Shown piece by piece: positions 24,010 to 34,204 of a stretch of 64,000 bases of DNA (positions are counted from its first letter, which is position 1; the number at the start of each line of letters is the position of its first letter). The stretch covers positions 1-64,000 of the forward strand of contig NZ_BAABDH010000107.1 of the NCBI RefSeq assembly GCF_039539525.1. The letters run 5' to 3'. Made by a program: the position numbers and the translations under genes. Source of the DNA: Hymenobacter algoricola (GTDB lineage Bacteria > Bacteroidota > Bacteroidia > Cytophagales > Hymenobacteraceae). The notes beneath the pieces are model-generated. The model was not told the origin of the DNA. It saw nothing but the letters and a program-made list of their open reading frames with translations, and made no database searches.

Positions 24010-25071
24010 ATGCTCGACGTATTATTGCGCGTGCTGGCCTTTCTGGGCGGCGTGTTTCTGGTGTTCAGCACCGTCCTGGCGGCTATCCGCTCGTTTGTGC
24101 TGCCCCGCAACGAGTCGGTGCTGATCAACAACTGGGTGTTCATGGGCATCCGGCACGTATTCAGCGCCCTGGCTTCCTCCAAGAAAACCTACGCCCAGCG
24201 CGACCGGGTCATGTCGATGTACGCGCCGGTCGGGCTCGTGATGCTGCCCGTGGTGTGGCTGGTTCTGCTCTCCATTGGCTACACCGGCATCCTGTGGGCG
24301 CTGGGCGAGGGGACGCTCCTCACGAGCTATATTCTGAGCAGCAACTCGGTGCTGACGCTGGGATCGGTGAAGGCGGCCACTATGCTCGGCGGCATTGCCT
24401 CCTACTCGGAAGCCACGTTTGGCCTGCTGCTGATTACGCTCCTGATTTCCTATTTGCCCACCATGTATCAGGCTTTCACCCGGCGCGAGCTGGTGGTAGC
24501 CCGGCTGGAGCTGCGCTGCGGCACCAACCGCACCGCCACGGAGCTTATCATCTGGCTTAACCGCACCGGCTCCCTGGCCGATGACGCGCCCCAGTGGGAA
24601 CGGTGGGAAGAGTGGTTCGTGGAGATTGAGGAAACCCACACTTCGCTGCCTATCCTATCATTTTTTCGCTCGCCCCAGCCGGGCCGCTCCTGGGTTACGG
24701 CCGCCAGCATTATCCTGGATGCCGCTGCCGTCATCATCAGCTCCGTAGATCAGCCGCGCGACCCGCAGACGGAGCTGTGCTTTAAAGCCGGCTGCATTAC
24801 CATCAACCGCATCAGCCGCTATTTTGAAGACCGCGCCCACGCGGAGCCCAACAATCTGATAAACGAGTCGGACCCGGTGGAGGACCCCACGCGCCGCGAC
24901 TTTTTCCAGACCTACGACCAGTTGCGGCAGGCCGGCGTACCGCTGAAAGAGGATCAGCAGGCCGCCTGGGACGAGTATCAGGCGCTGCGCGCCCGCTATG
25001 CCAGCGCCGTCCAGTATCTGGCCAAGCTCACCATGTCCCCGGACCTGAAAGCCATCGGCGGGAACCGCTGA
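24010..25071 (+). CDS. membrane protein, two-pore-channel-like, function unknown
   Basis: This 353-residue protein has about four hydrophobic segments in the first 165 residues (VLAFLGGVFLVFSTVLAAI; GLVMLPVVWLVLLSIGYTGI; a pair around SVLTLGSVKAATMLGG and EATFGLLLITLLISYLPTMY) and a soluble helical C-terminal half. The region between the last two helices resembles a degenerate pore loop of the Ion_trans_2 type, but there is no TVGYGD filter. I therefore call it only channel-like. It follows lutB by about 100 nt on the same strand and may be co-transcribed. Confidence 0.7.
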   Translation: MLDVLLRVLAFLGGVFLVFSTVLAAIRSFVLPRNESVLINNWVFMGIRHVFSALASSKKTYAQRDRVMSMYAPVGLVMLPVVWLVLLSIGYTGILWALGEGTLLTSYILSSNSVLTLGSVKAATMLGGIASYSEATFGLLLITLLISYLPTMYQAFTRRELVVARLELRCGTNRTATELIIWLNRTGSLADDAPQWERWEEWFVEIEETHTSLPILSFFRSPQPGRSWVTAASIILDAAAVIISSVDQPRDPQTELCFKAGCITINRISRYFEDRAHAEPNNLINESDPVEDPTRRDFFQTYDQLRQAGVPLKEDQQAAWDEYQALRARYASAVQYLAKLTMSPDLKAIGGNR

Positions 25072-25515
25072 TTGGGTTGAAAAATGGCTCGGCAGTGCTG
25101 TCGTTGGGCAGCCAAACCGGTTGTGCCCCGGCCCTGGGAATGAGCGCCACAGTTTTTTTGAGGCTTTTGCCCAAATCATTCTGTTATCCGCTTTCTATCA
25201 GCTACTTTGTGATATTATTGCAGAATAGCTATTTTCCAGCATTTTTCCGTCCAACATCCTGTTCGTTCGGGCCGAAATGCTTTTTTGGCTTCCTCCCCTT
25301 TCGGCATGCGTCAGCAGTATTCGCTTATCATCCAGCCGCTATGCCGAGCCCAGGGCAGACTCCCGCAGTCTGCCCCACCGATTCGCTGAGGGGCCGCTAG
25401 CCCGCCCCACGCTTACTTTTTACCAGTCGTGACTTTTCCGCCTGCGGCCCGCTCATGCGCCTGGCCCGGACGGGTATTCTGTTTTTCACTTTTCCCAACC
25501 CTCTTTCCTTCTTCT
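25072..25515. other. intergenic region before the giant surface protein
   Basis: These 444 bases hold no gene I can support. The middle (about 25150-25275) is clearly AT-richer than its surroundings and may hold the promoter of the large T9SS cargo gene; I found no exact TAnnTTTG box. No repeat or RNA structure stood out. Confidence 0.4.
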
Positions 25516-28500
25516 ATGCAACAATCTTTACGCTCCGGGCCCCGGCCCGACTGTTTAGTGCCGGCTGCCCCCATCCCCGGAGGGACGAGGCTGCGGCGGC
25601 TGGGCCTGCTGCTGGCGCTGCTGCTGAGCAGCCAGCTAAGCTGGGCCCAGGTCACCAAAACCCTGCCCGGCGACTATGCCACCCTGGCGGCGGCTTTTAC
25701 GGATTTGAACACCAGCGGCGTGCCGGCCGGCGGGGTTGTCATCAACGTGACGGCGGGCTACGCCGAAACCCTGACGGCCCCGCTGCTGCTCACGGCGACG
25801 GGTACCGCCACCAATGCCATTGTATTCCAGAAGGCCGGGGCGGGAGCCAATCCGAAGATTACGGCCGGCGTGGGCACTACCACGAGCCTGGACGCCATCA
25901 TCGGCCTGTCGGGTGCCGACTACGTGACCTTCGACGGGCTGGAGCTGACTGAAAGCGCCGCCAATACGACGCCTATTACCCAGATGGAGTTTGGCTTTGC
26001 GCTGTTCCGGCCTTCGCCGACCGACGGCTGCCAGTTCAACACCATCCGCAACTGCGTGGTGACGCTGAACAAGGCCAACACGGGAACCTTCGGCCTCTAC
26101 GGCGCGGCCACTACGGCGGCCCTGGCCACTTCGGTAGCGGCTACCGCCCCCGCCGGGGCCAACTCCGGCAACCGTATCTACGGCAACACGGTGAGCAATG
26201 CCGTGTCGGGCATGTACCTGACCGGCGCTACCACCACCACGGCCCCCAACTACGACCTGAACAACGAAATCGGGGTGACGGCCGCCAACACGGTCACCAA
26301 CTTCGGCGGGCTGGCCGCCTCGGGCTGGGGCATCGGCGTGAACATCCAGAACGGCGCCAGGATTGCCAACAACATCGTCAACAGCGGCGGCGGCGCGGCC
26401 GGCACCTCGACGCTGCGCGGCATTTACGGCAACACCGGCACCTCGTCGAACATCGACATCACCAACAACACCATCACGCTGTCCAGCGGCGCTACCACCA
26501 GCCTGCTGGCCGGCATCGACAACGGCATCGGCTCCACGGCGGCTGCCAACACGGTCAACATCACCGGCAACACGGTACAGCTGACCTACGCCACGGCCAC
26601 GACGGGCACCCTGAGCGGCATCAGCAACACGGCTTCGGCCGCAACGGTCAACATCACCGGCAACACGGTGCAGAACAGCACGGCCGCCGCCGCTACCACG
26701 GCCTCGTTCAACGGCATCGTCTGCTCGGCCGGTGCCGCCGTCAACCTGAGCAGCAACAACGTCACCAACAACTCGACGGCCGGCACGGGCACCATGACCC
26801 TGATTTCGTCGTCGATAGTGTCGGCGGCCACCCCGGTCACCATCAACAACAACACGCTATCGGGCAACAGCAAGACGCCCGCCGGGACTACGGCCGGCAC
26901 CTCGCTGTTCGGCATCTCGCTGGGTACGGCCACCACCACGATTACCGGCAACACGGTTACCAACAACAGCATCGTCTCGTCGGGCACCTCCACCTCTACC
27001 TGCACCCTGACCGGCATCAACAGCACGGCCGCCTCGACGCCCACCGAGGTGCTGAGCAACAACGTCGTGACGGGCCTGACCATCAGCGGCACCAGCACCA
27101 GCACGTCGCACCTGCTGCGCGGTATTGTGACGGCCACCAGCAGCTCCAACGTGCAGACGATGACCCAGAATACCGTGGCCGGCCTGGCCCTGACGGCGGG
27201 CAGCGGCACGGTTACCGGCATTGCCATTCCCAGCGGCGGCGGCGCGGGCAGCAGCATTGCCCGCAATAAGATCTACGACCTGAGTGCGGCCGGAGCTACC
27301 AGCACCGTCAACGGCCTCACCATTGCCGGCGGCGGCACCTTTGCGCTCACCAACAACCTTATCGGCGACCTGCGGGCCCCGGCGGCTACGGGCCTGGTTG
27401 CCATCAGCGGCATGAGCTTTACCTCGGCTACCGCGGTGAATGCCTACTTCAACACCATCTACCTGAACGCCACCAGCGCGGGCGCCACCTTCGGCACCTC
27501 GGGCATCTACCTGAACTCCACGGCTACCACGCTCGATGCCCGCAACAACCTCGTGGTGAACAAGAGCACGGCCGCCGGCACGGGGGGCTACACCGCCGCC
27601 CTGCGCCGCGTTTCGGGCACGGCGGGCACGGCGCCGGCCAACCTGGCGGCCGCCACCAACAACAACCTGTACTACGCCGGTACGCCTTCGGCCACCAACG
27701 TTATCTACGTGGAAGGCACCAGCACGGCTACCAACGCCGCCGCGACCCTAGCCGGCTACAAAGCCCTGGTTTTCCCGCGTGAAACCAACTCCGCCACGGA
27801 GGATGTATCTTTCCTGAGCACCACCGGCCCCGATGCCACCTTCCTGCACATCAACCCCGCCCCGGCGACGCAGGTGGAAAGCGGCGGCACCCCCGTCAGT
27901 GGCGTCACCATCGACTTCGATGGCCAGACCCGCAACGCGACGACGCCCGATATCGGCGCCGACGAAGGCTCGTTCACGCCCCTCGACCTGACGGCCCCGA
28001 CCATTACCCTCACGCCCCTGGGCAACACGCCCAGCACGGCCAACCGCACCCTTACGGTTACCATCACCGACCCCAGCGGCATTGCCACGGGCGCCGATGC
28101 CCCGCGCCTGTTTTTCCGCAAAGGCACGACGGGCGCTTTCCAGAGCGTGCAGGCCAGCAGCGTGAGCGGCAGCGCCTACACCTTCACGTTCGACTACTCC
28201 CTGGTGGGCGGCGTGACGAGCTTCGACGCTATCCAGTACTACGTGGTGGCCCAGGACGCCAGCGCCAACAACAACGTGAGCAGCAACCCGCCCGGCGGCA
28301 CGTTCACGACGCTGCCGGCCCAGGTGTACCAGTTCCTGATTCAGGGCACGCTCAGCGGCACCTACTACGTGGGCACCGGCGCCTCGCCCGACGCGACCCG
28401 CACCTACGCCACGCTGACGGCCGCCGCCGCCGCCTACAACAACAACCTGCTGGGCGGGGCAGTAACCTTCCTGCTGCTCGACGCCAGCTACGGCCCCAAC

Positions 28501-31500
28501 GAGACATTCCCCATCCAGCTTCTGGCCAACGCGGATGCCTCGGCAGTCAACACACTGACCATCAAGCCCACTGACGGCCTGAACACGACGCTGACCGGCA
28601 GCAATGCCGTTGCCCTGCTGCAGCTCATCGGCACCGACTACGTAACCGTGGACGGTACCAGCGGCGGCACGCTCTCGGCCTCCGACCTGCGCCCGAGCCG
28701 CAACTGGACCCTGAACAACACCAGCACGGCCACGGCCAGCAACGGGATTGTGCTGACGGTGTTCAACGCGGGCGGGGACAACGCCACCAACAACACCTTT
28801 AGAAACCTGGTAATCACCGGCAGCGGCGCGGCTACGGCGCAGGCGGGTATCATCATGCTGGCCGCCGCCGCTAACCCGGCCGGCAACAACGGCAACGTGG
28901 TACGCAACAACGCCGTGTCGGGCAGCATCTACGGCATCTACTCGCAGGGGCCGAGCGCCGCGGTGAAGAACACGGGCACCGTTATCAGCCAGAACGACCT
29001 GACCGTGACGGGCGCCGGCGCCATTGGCCGCTTCGGCATCACGGGCTACTTCGAGGATGGCATTCAGGTGACCCAGAACACGGTGGACGGCATCAACACG
29101 GCCGTTTCCGGGGATGCCTGGGGCATCGGCCTGGGCTTTACCGGCATCAGCGGTACCGTCTTCACCGGCAGTGAGGTCGTCAACGCCACCGTCGACCGCA
29201 ACTACATCGGGACGGTGCGGCAGACCAATACCTTCTCGGCCGTGGGCATTGCCCTGGCCGCGGCCACCTCGGGCACCTCGACCATCAGCAACAACATGAT
29301 TGCCGGGGTTTCGGCCAATGGTACCTCCGGCGACTTCGGCGCGGGCATCTACCTGGGCGGCGGCACGGGCTCGACTACCCGCGTGGTATTCAACTCCATC
29401 AGCATGACGGGCACGCAGACCGGCGGCAACTACCCCAGCTACGCGCTGGCGGTGGGCGGCTCGTCGCCGGCAGTGCAGATTCGCAACAACGTGCTGGCCA
29501 ACACCCAGACCACGGGCACGGCCAACAGCATCGCCCTGGGCTTTGCCTACAGCAGCACGGCCGGGGCGTACGCCAACCTGACTTCCTCCAACAACAGCTT
29601 CTTCATCGGCACCGGCGCCAACTTCGGCGTCGGGCAGACCGGCAGCCTGAGCACCACCGGCACGTTGCGCGCCACGCTGGCCGCCCTGAACGCCGAAACC
29701 GGCCAGGACAACCCGGCGACGTCCAAAGTGGCTGATCCGCAGTTTGTCTCGGCTACCGATCTGCACAGCGTGAGCCCGGCGCTGAACAACGCCGGCGTGC
29801 CGGTTGCGGATATTACGGTTGACTTCGACGGGCAGCTGCGCTCAGGCCTGATGCCCGACATCGGCGCCGACGAGTTCAGCCTGCTCGACCTGGCCACCAC
29901 GGCCCTGACCGGACCAACGGCCGGCAACGGCTGCTACTCGGCCACGGAAGCGGTTTCGGTCACCATCCGCAACACGACGGCCGTCACCCTGGACTTTGCC
30001 GTGACGCCCGCCACCGTTTTTGTATCGGTGGCGGGCGGCGCTGCCGCTCAGAATATTTCGACCATCGTCAACACCGGCACCCTGGCCCCGGGCGCCTCGC
30101 TGGTAGTAGCCGTGGGCACGGTCGACCTGTCGGCCGCCGCTACCTACTCGCTGAGCGGCGCCGTGAGCATAACCGGCGACGAAGTTCTCGAAAACAATAC
30201 GCTGGCCACGCCGCTGACCATCGTCAGCACGCCCCGTACGGTGGCCTTCACCTATGCGGCCGGCACCATCTGCGCGGGTTCGGGCTCGGCCGTAACGCCG
30301 ACGCTGGGCAGCGGCTCGGTGACGGGCGGCACGTTCAGCGCTCCAGCTGGACTGACCATTGACCCGACCACGGGCGCTATCAACCCCACCACCTCCACGG
30401 CGGGCACTTACCTGGTAAGCTACACCGTGGCCGCCGCGGGCAACTGCCCGGCCCTCACGGCTACCCAGTCGGTGACGGTAGCTCCGGTAGCCTCGGCCGC
30501 GTTCAGCTACGCGGCGGCCAGCTTCTGCCGGAACGGCGCCAACCCCTCGCCCACGGTAACGGGCGTGAGCGGCGGCACCTTCGCGGGCAGCACCGGCCTG
30601 AGCATTGATCCGACGACGGGCGTCATCAACCTGAGCGCTACGGCGGCCGGCACCTACACGGTAACCTACACCGCGGGCGGCAGCTGCCCCGGCACGACCA
30701 CCCAGTCGGTGACGATTACCTCGGCTCCGGTTGCGGCCTTCAGCTACGCGGCCGGCACCTACTGCGCCGGCGCCACCAGCACCGTGCCGCCCACGCTGGG
30801 CAGCGGTGCGGCGGCCGGTACGTTCTCGTCTACGGCGGGCCTGAGCCTCGATCCGGCGACGGGCGTCATCAACGTGGCCGCCTCCACGGCGGGCACCTAC
30901 ACCGTGACAAACACTATTGCCGCCTCGGGCTCCTGCGCGGGCGTCACGGCTACCGCTTCGGTAACCATCACGCCGGCTACCTCGGCGGCCTTTGCCTATG
31001 CCGGCAGCACCTTCTGCCTGAGCGGCACCAACCCCACGCCAACCATCACCGGCACGGCGGGCGGCACGTTCAGCTCCACGACGGGCCTGAGCCTCAATGC
31101 TGGCACGGGCGTTATCACGCTGGCAACGTCCACTCCGGGCATGTACACGGTGACGTACAGCGTGAGCGGGCCCTGCGCCTCGTCGACCACGACCCAGGTG
31201 ACGATTACCACGGCTCCTTCGGCCTCGTTCTCCTACGCCCAGCCCGGCTACTGCGCCGGAGGCACGGCCACGGTTACGCCGACGTTCGGCGCCAACAGCA
31301 GCGGCGGGGTGTTCTCGGTTTCGCCGGCTACGGGCCTGACCATTGCCCCCAATACGGGCGTCGTTACGCTGGCTTCCAGCGCGGCGGGTACCTATACGGT
31401 GACCAATACCATTGCCGCTTCCGGCGGCTGCGCGGCGGCCACGGCTTCGACCACCATCATCCTCAACGCGGCCCCGGCGGCCACGCTGACGGCCGGGGGG

Positions 31501-32967
31501 CCGACGACTTTCTGCCAGGGTGGCTCGGTAACCTTCACGGCGCCAGCCGGCACGGGCAACAGCTACCAGTTCCTGCTCAACGGCACGGCTATCAATGGCG
31601 CTACCTCGGCTACCTACACGGCTTCGGCCGCCGGCAGCTACTCGGTCACGGTAACCAACGCCAGCGCCTGCTCGGCCACTTCAGCGGCTACGGCCGTGGT
31701 GGTGAACCCGACTACGACGGCGACGTTCACCTACGCCAGCCCCGCCTTCTGCCTGAGCGGCACCAACCCCGCGCCGACCATCACCGGCACGGCGGGCGGC
31801 ACGTTCAGCGCTGCGGCGGGCCTGAGCCTCAATGCTGCCACGGGCGTCATCAACCTGGCAACGTCCACGGCCGGCACCTACGTGGTGACCTACAGCGTGG
31901 GCGGCTCCTGTCCTTCCTCCGCCATTGCCAGCATCACGCTGAATCCGGCAGCCATAGCCAACGCCGGGGCCAACCAGGCCTTCTGCTCGGGAAGCTCGGT
32001 CCAGCTTGGTACGACGGCCATAGCGGGCTACACCTACAGCTGGAGCCCGGCTACGGGGCTGAGCAGCGCCACGGTCAGCAACCCGACCGTGACGCTGACC
32101 AACACGGGCACCGCCCCGCTGGTCGTGACCTACACCCTGACGGCTACGACCGCCAACGGCTGCTCGTCGACCAGCACGGTGCAGGTGACGGTGAACCCGG
32201 GTCCGGTAACGGCTACTCTCACGGCGGGCGGTCCGACGACCTTCTGCCAGGGCGGCTCGGTGACCTTCACGGCCACGGCTACCACGGGCAACAGCTACCA
32301 GTATTTCCTGAACGGCACGGCCATCGCCGGCGCTACCAACCCGACCTTCACCGCCGTGGCCGCGGGTAGCTACACGGTGCAGCTGACCAATACCACGAAC
32401 TGCTTCACGGTATCGGCCCCGGTGGTGGTGACGGTGAATGCCACGCCGAACACGCCCACGCTGACCAGCACGACCCAGCCTTCGGGCGCCATCCTGCTGA
32501 CCTCCAGCGCGGCTACCGGCAACCAGTTCTACCGCAACGGCGTGCTGGTGCCCGGCGCCACGGGCCAGACCCTGCTGCTGCTCTCGGGCGCGCAGAGCGG
32601 CATCTACACCGTGGTTTCGACCAGCGGCGGCGGCTGCTCCTCGGCGGCTTCCAACGCCGTCAACGCTACGGTGCTGGCTTCGGCCAAGGCTAATCTGGCA
32701 GCGGTCAGTGCCCTGCTGTTCCCCAACCCTACCGCCGACGGCAACGTCATGGTGGAGCTGCGGGGCTACTCGAAGGCCGCTGACGTAACGGTGCTGAACA
32801 CGCTCGGTCAGGTGGTCCGCACTTTGGTGCTGCACCCGGAGCAAGCGGCTGCCAGCGCCGCCAGCCTCAGCCCGGTTGACCTCTCAACTCTGCCGGTGGG
32901 CGTGTACCTGCTGCGCATCAGCAGCCCGAACACGGCCCCGCAACTGCTGAAGCTGGTGCGCCGCTAA
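25516..32967 (+). CDS. giant T9SS-secreted surface protein with beta-helix and Ig-like repeats
   Basis: This 2483-residue protein has a signal peptide (RLGLLLALLLSSQLSWAQ), two right-handed parallel beta-helix regions (about residues 55-815 and 948-1455, rich in NITGNTV/NNTI-type coils), an intervening beta domain (823-940) and a CARDB-like domain (about 1455-1572). A run of Cys-containing repeats of about 80 residues follows (FCLSGTNPTPTITGTAGGTF..GLSLN..TG.I), with at least six copies plus two of TAGGPTTFCQGGSVTF. The C-terminal T9SS sorting domain begins LLFPNPTADG (about 2395) and ends VGVYLLRISS..LLKLVRR. The beta-helix may be an adhesin or polysaccharide-binding surface; the ligand is unknown. 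It is very Thr/Ala/Gly/Ser-rich. Confidence 0.93.
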   Translation: MQQSLRSGPRPDCLVPAAPIPGGTRLRRLGLLLALLLSSQLSWAQVTKTLPGDYATLAAAFTDLNTSGVPAGGVVINVTAGYAETLTAPLLLTATGTATNAIVFQKAGAGANPKITAGVGTTTSLDAIIGLSGADYVTFDGLELTESAANTTPITQMEFGFALFRPSPTDGCQFNTIRNCVVTLNKANTGTFGLYGAATTAALATSVAATAPAGANSGNRIYGNTVSNAVSGMYLTGATTTTAPNYDLNNEIGVTAANTVTNFGGLAASGWGIGVNIQNGARIANNIVNSGGGAAGTSTLRGIYGNTGTSSNIDITNNTITLSSGATTSLLAGIDNGIGSTAAANTVNITGNTVQLTYATATTGTLSGISNTASAATVNITGNTVQNSTAAAATTASFNGIVCSAGAAVNLSSNNVTNNSTAGTGTMTLISSSIVSAATPVTINNNTLSGNSKTPAGTTAGTSLFGISLGTATTTITGNTVTNNSIVSSGTSTSTCTLTGINSTAASTPTEVLSNNVVTGLTISGTSTSTSHLLRGIVTATSSSNVQTMTQNTVAGLALTAGSGTVTGIAIPSGGGAGSSIARNKIYDLSAAGATSTVNGLTIAGGGTFALTNNLIGDLRAPAATGLVAISGMSFTSATAVNAYFNTIYLNATSAGATFGTSGIYLNSTATTLDARNNLVVNKSTAAGTGGYTAALRRVSGTAGTAPANLAAATNNNLYYAGTPSATNVIYVEGTSTATNAAATLAGYKALVFPRETNSATEDVSFLSTTGPDATFLHINPAPATQVESGGTPVSGVTIDFDGQTRNATTPDIGADEGSFTPLDLTAPTITLTPLGNTPSTANRTLTVTITDPSGIATGADAPRLFFRKGTTGAFQSVQASSVSGSAYTFTFDYSLVGGVTSFDAIQYYVVAQDASANNNVSSNPPGGTFTTLPAQVYQFLIQGTLSGTYYVGTGASPDATRTYATLTAAAAAYNNNLLGGAVTFLLLDASYGPNETFPIQLLANADASAVNTLTIKPTDGLNTTLTGSNAVALLQLIGTDYVTVDGTSGGTLSASDLRPSRNWTLNNTSTATASNGIVLTVFNAGGDNATNNTFRNLVITGSGAATAQAGIIMLAAAANPAGNNGNVVRNNAVSGSIYGIYSQGPSAAVKNTGTVISQNDLTVTGAGAIGRFGITGYFEDGIQVTQNTVDGINTAVSGDAWGIGLGFTGISGTVFTGSEVVNATVDRNYIGTVRQTNTFSAVGIALAAATSGTSTISNNMIAGVSANGTSGDFGAGIYLGGGTGSTTRVVFNSISMTGTQTGGNYPSYALAVGGSSPAVQIRNNVLANTQTTGTANSIALGFAYSSTAGAYANLTSSNNSFFIGTGANFGVGQTGSLSTTGTLRATLAALNAETGQDNPATSKVADPQFVSATDLHSVSPALNNAGVPVADITVDFDGQLRSGLMPDIGADEFSLLDLATTALTGPTAGNGCYSATEAVSVTIRNTTAVTLDFAVTPATVFVSVAGGAAAQNISTIVNTGTLAPGASLVVAVGTVDLSAAATYSLSGAVSITGDEVLENNTLATPLTIVSTPRTVAFTYAAGTICAGSGSAVTPTLGSGSVTGGTFSAPAGLTIDPTTGAINPTTSTAGTYLVSYTVAAAGNCPALTATQSVTVAPVASAAFSYAAASFCRNGANPSPTVTGVSGGTFAGSTGLSIDPTTGVINLSATAAGTYTVTYTAGGSCPGTTTQSVTITSAPVAAFSYAAGTYCAGATSTVPPTLGSGAAAGTFSSTAGLSLDPATGVINVAASTAGTYTVTNTIAASGSCAGVTATASVTITPATSAAFAYAGSTFCLSGTNPTPTITGTAGGTFSSTTGLSLNAGTGVITLATSTPGMYTVTYSVSGPCASSTTTQVTITTAPSASFSYAQPGYCAGGTATVTPTFGANSSGGVFSVSPATGLTIAPNTGVVTLASSAAGTYTVTNTIAASGGCAAATASTTIILNAAPAATLTAGGPTTFCQGGSVTFTAPAGTGNSYQFLLNGTAINGATSATYTASAAGSYSVTVTNASACSATSAATAVVVNPTTTATFTYASPAFCLSGTNPAPTITGTAGGTFSAAAGLSLNAATGVINLATSTAGTYVVTYSVGGSCPSSAIASITLNPAAIANAGANQAFCSGSSVQLGTTAIAGYTYSWSPATGLSSATVSNPTVTLTNTGTAPLVVTYTLTATTANGCSSTSTVQVTVNPGPVTATLTAGGPTTFCQGGSVTFTATATTGNSYQYFLNGTAIAGATNPTFTAVAAGSYTVQLTNTTNCFTVSAPVVVTVNATPNTPTLTSTTQPSGAILLTSSAATGNQFYRNGVLVPGATGQTLLLLSGAQSGIYTVVSTSGGGCSSAASNAVNATVLASAKANLAAVSALLFPNPTADGNVMVELRGYSKAADVTVLNTLGQVVRTLVLHPEQAAASAASLSPVDLSTLPVGVYLLRISSPNTAPQLLKLVRR

Positions 32968-32986
32968 GCGCCCGGCAGCAGCCGCA

Positions 32987-33020
32987 AAAAAGCCCCGCCG
33001 GAATTCCGGCGGGGCTTTTT
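32987..33020. terminator. perfect palindromic bidirectional terminator
   Basis: AAAAAGCCCCGCCGGAA (32987-33003) and its exact reverse complement (33004-33020) join without a loop at GAATTC. T5 runs are on both strands. It serves the T9SS cargo gene and the convergent serine dehydratase gene. Confidence 0.88.
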
Positions 33021-33063
33021 CATGTCTGAATACACCAGCCGGCGGCCCGACGGCCGGCGCGGG

Positions 33064-33963
33064 CTAGTCTTCGTCGGGCAGGATGTTGACGTCCTGCACC
33101 AGCACCATCTTCTCGATTTCGCGGCCGCGGGTGGTGTTGGCCAGGCCCCCGAGGGCGGTTTCCTTGTAGCGGGTTTCCATGCTCTGCCCCACCTCGCCCA
33201 GGGCCGCCACGCACTGATCCACAGGAATGACGGGGTTGACGCCGGCAATGGCAATCTGGGCCGAGCTGAAGGCAATGGCGGCCGCCGAGGCATTGCGCAC
33301 CACGCAGGGCACCTCCACCAGCCCCGCCACCGGGTCGCAGACCAGGCCGAGCATGCACTGAATGGTAATGGCCACGGCCGCGAAGGTCACGTCCACGTCG
33401 CCGCCCAGGCAGTAGACGATGGCGCCGGAGCCCATGGCGGCCGCGGAGCCGGTTTCGGCCTGGCAGCCGCCCACGGCGCCGGCCAGGGAGGCATTCTGCT
33501 CGATGATGAGAGCAATGCCGGCCGCTACCAGCAGCCCTTCGAGAATCTTGTGGTCGTCGAGCTTGTGCAGATCCTGGAGCGTGACCAGCACGCCGGGCAG
33601 GATGCCCGAGGCCCCGGCCGTGGGCGCGGCCACCACCCGGCCCATGCACGAATTCACCTCCTTGGCGCCCAGGGCCCGCACAATCAGGCTCTTAAACTCC
33701 GGCGACAAAACCGTGACGGGGGAGGCCGCAATTTTCTTGGCCCCGTTGTTTATCATGCCCGAGCGGGAGGTCATGTCCTCGGTCAGGCCGGTGTGCACGG
33801 CGTCGCGCATCACGTCGTAGGCCCGCTGCAGGCCCGTCCAGATTTCGGCCTCGGTGCGGCCCTTCTGCTCAATTTCGTAGTCCAGCACGGGCTGGTAGAG
33901 GGGCTCCCCGGTGGCGGCGCAGTGGGCCTGCCAGGAAGCAAAGTCAGTGAAGAGCAAGGACAT
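33064..33963 (-). CDS. sdaA: L-serine ammonia-lyase (iron-sulfur L-serine dehydratase), alpha domain
   Basis: This 299-residue protein corresponds to the alpha (catalytic) domain of Fe-S L-serine dehydratases, which deaminate L-serine to pyruvate. Family motifs are APTAGASGILPGVL, GCQAETGSAAAMG, CDPVAGLVEVPC and NVNPVIP-like VNPVIPVDQ, with cysteines that can hold a 4Fe-4S cluster. The beta domain is absent, so either a separate beta subunit lies elsewhere or this is the single-domain form. The ATG at 33963 (MSLLFTDFASW) is chosen; an upstream extension lacks homology. Confidence 0.93.
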   Translation of the reverse strand: MSLLFTDFASWQAHCAATGEPLYQPVLDYEIEQKGRTEAEIWTGLQRAYDVMRDAVHTGLTEDMTSRSGMINNGAKKIAASPVTVLSPEFKSLIVRALGAKEVNSCMGRVVAAPTAGASGILPGVLVTLQDLHKLDDHKILEGLLVAAGIALIIEQNASLAGAVGGCQAETGSAAAMGSGAIVYCLGGDVDVTFAAVAITIQCMLGLVCDPVAGLVEVPCVVRNASAAAIAFSSAQIAIAGVNPVIPVDQCVAALGEVGQSMETRYKETALGGLANTTRGREIEKMVLVQDVNILPDED

Positions 33964-34143
33964 GGGCGGGAGGAAAAGCGGGAGTGGCGGAGAAGAAAGA
34001 GTCGAATGCGAAAGCCCGGAGCCAGGAGGCAGCAGCCGGTAAGCAGGTATACGGCTCCAACACGCCCGGCGGCGCGGGGGTGCGAAAATCGGGATAATTC
34101 CGGTGCCCACGCCGGCCGGCCGGCCAGCTGCCCTTTAAAAACG

Positions 34144-34173
34144 AAAAGCGGCCCACTTGCGCGGGCCGCTTTT
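34144..34173 (-). terminator. terminator downstream of msrB
   Basis: AAAAGCGGCCC (34144-34154) pairs with GGGCCGCTTTT (34163-34173). On the minus strand it follows the msrB stop. Confidence 0.75.
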
Positions 34174-34204
34174 CCGGCTTCTGGCTACTAAGCGCGGTCA
34201 GGCT

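Noticed and set aside
25072..25515. Possible riboswitch or small RNA in the AT-rich gap
   Set aside because: No conserved structure or strong hairpin could be seen by eye.
27748..29766. Minus-strand open frame of about 670 codons
   Set aside because: It is antisense to the giant beta-helix protein and low in complexity.
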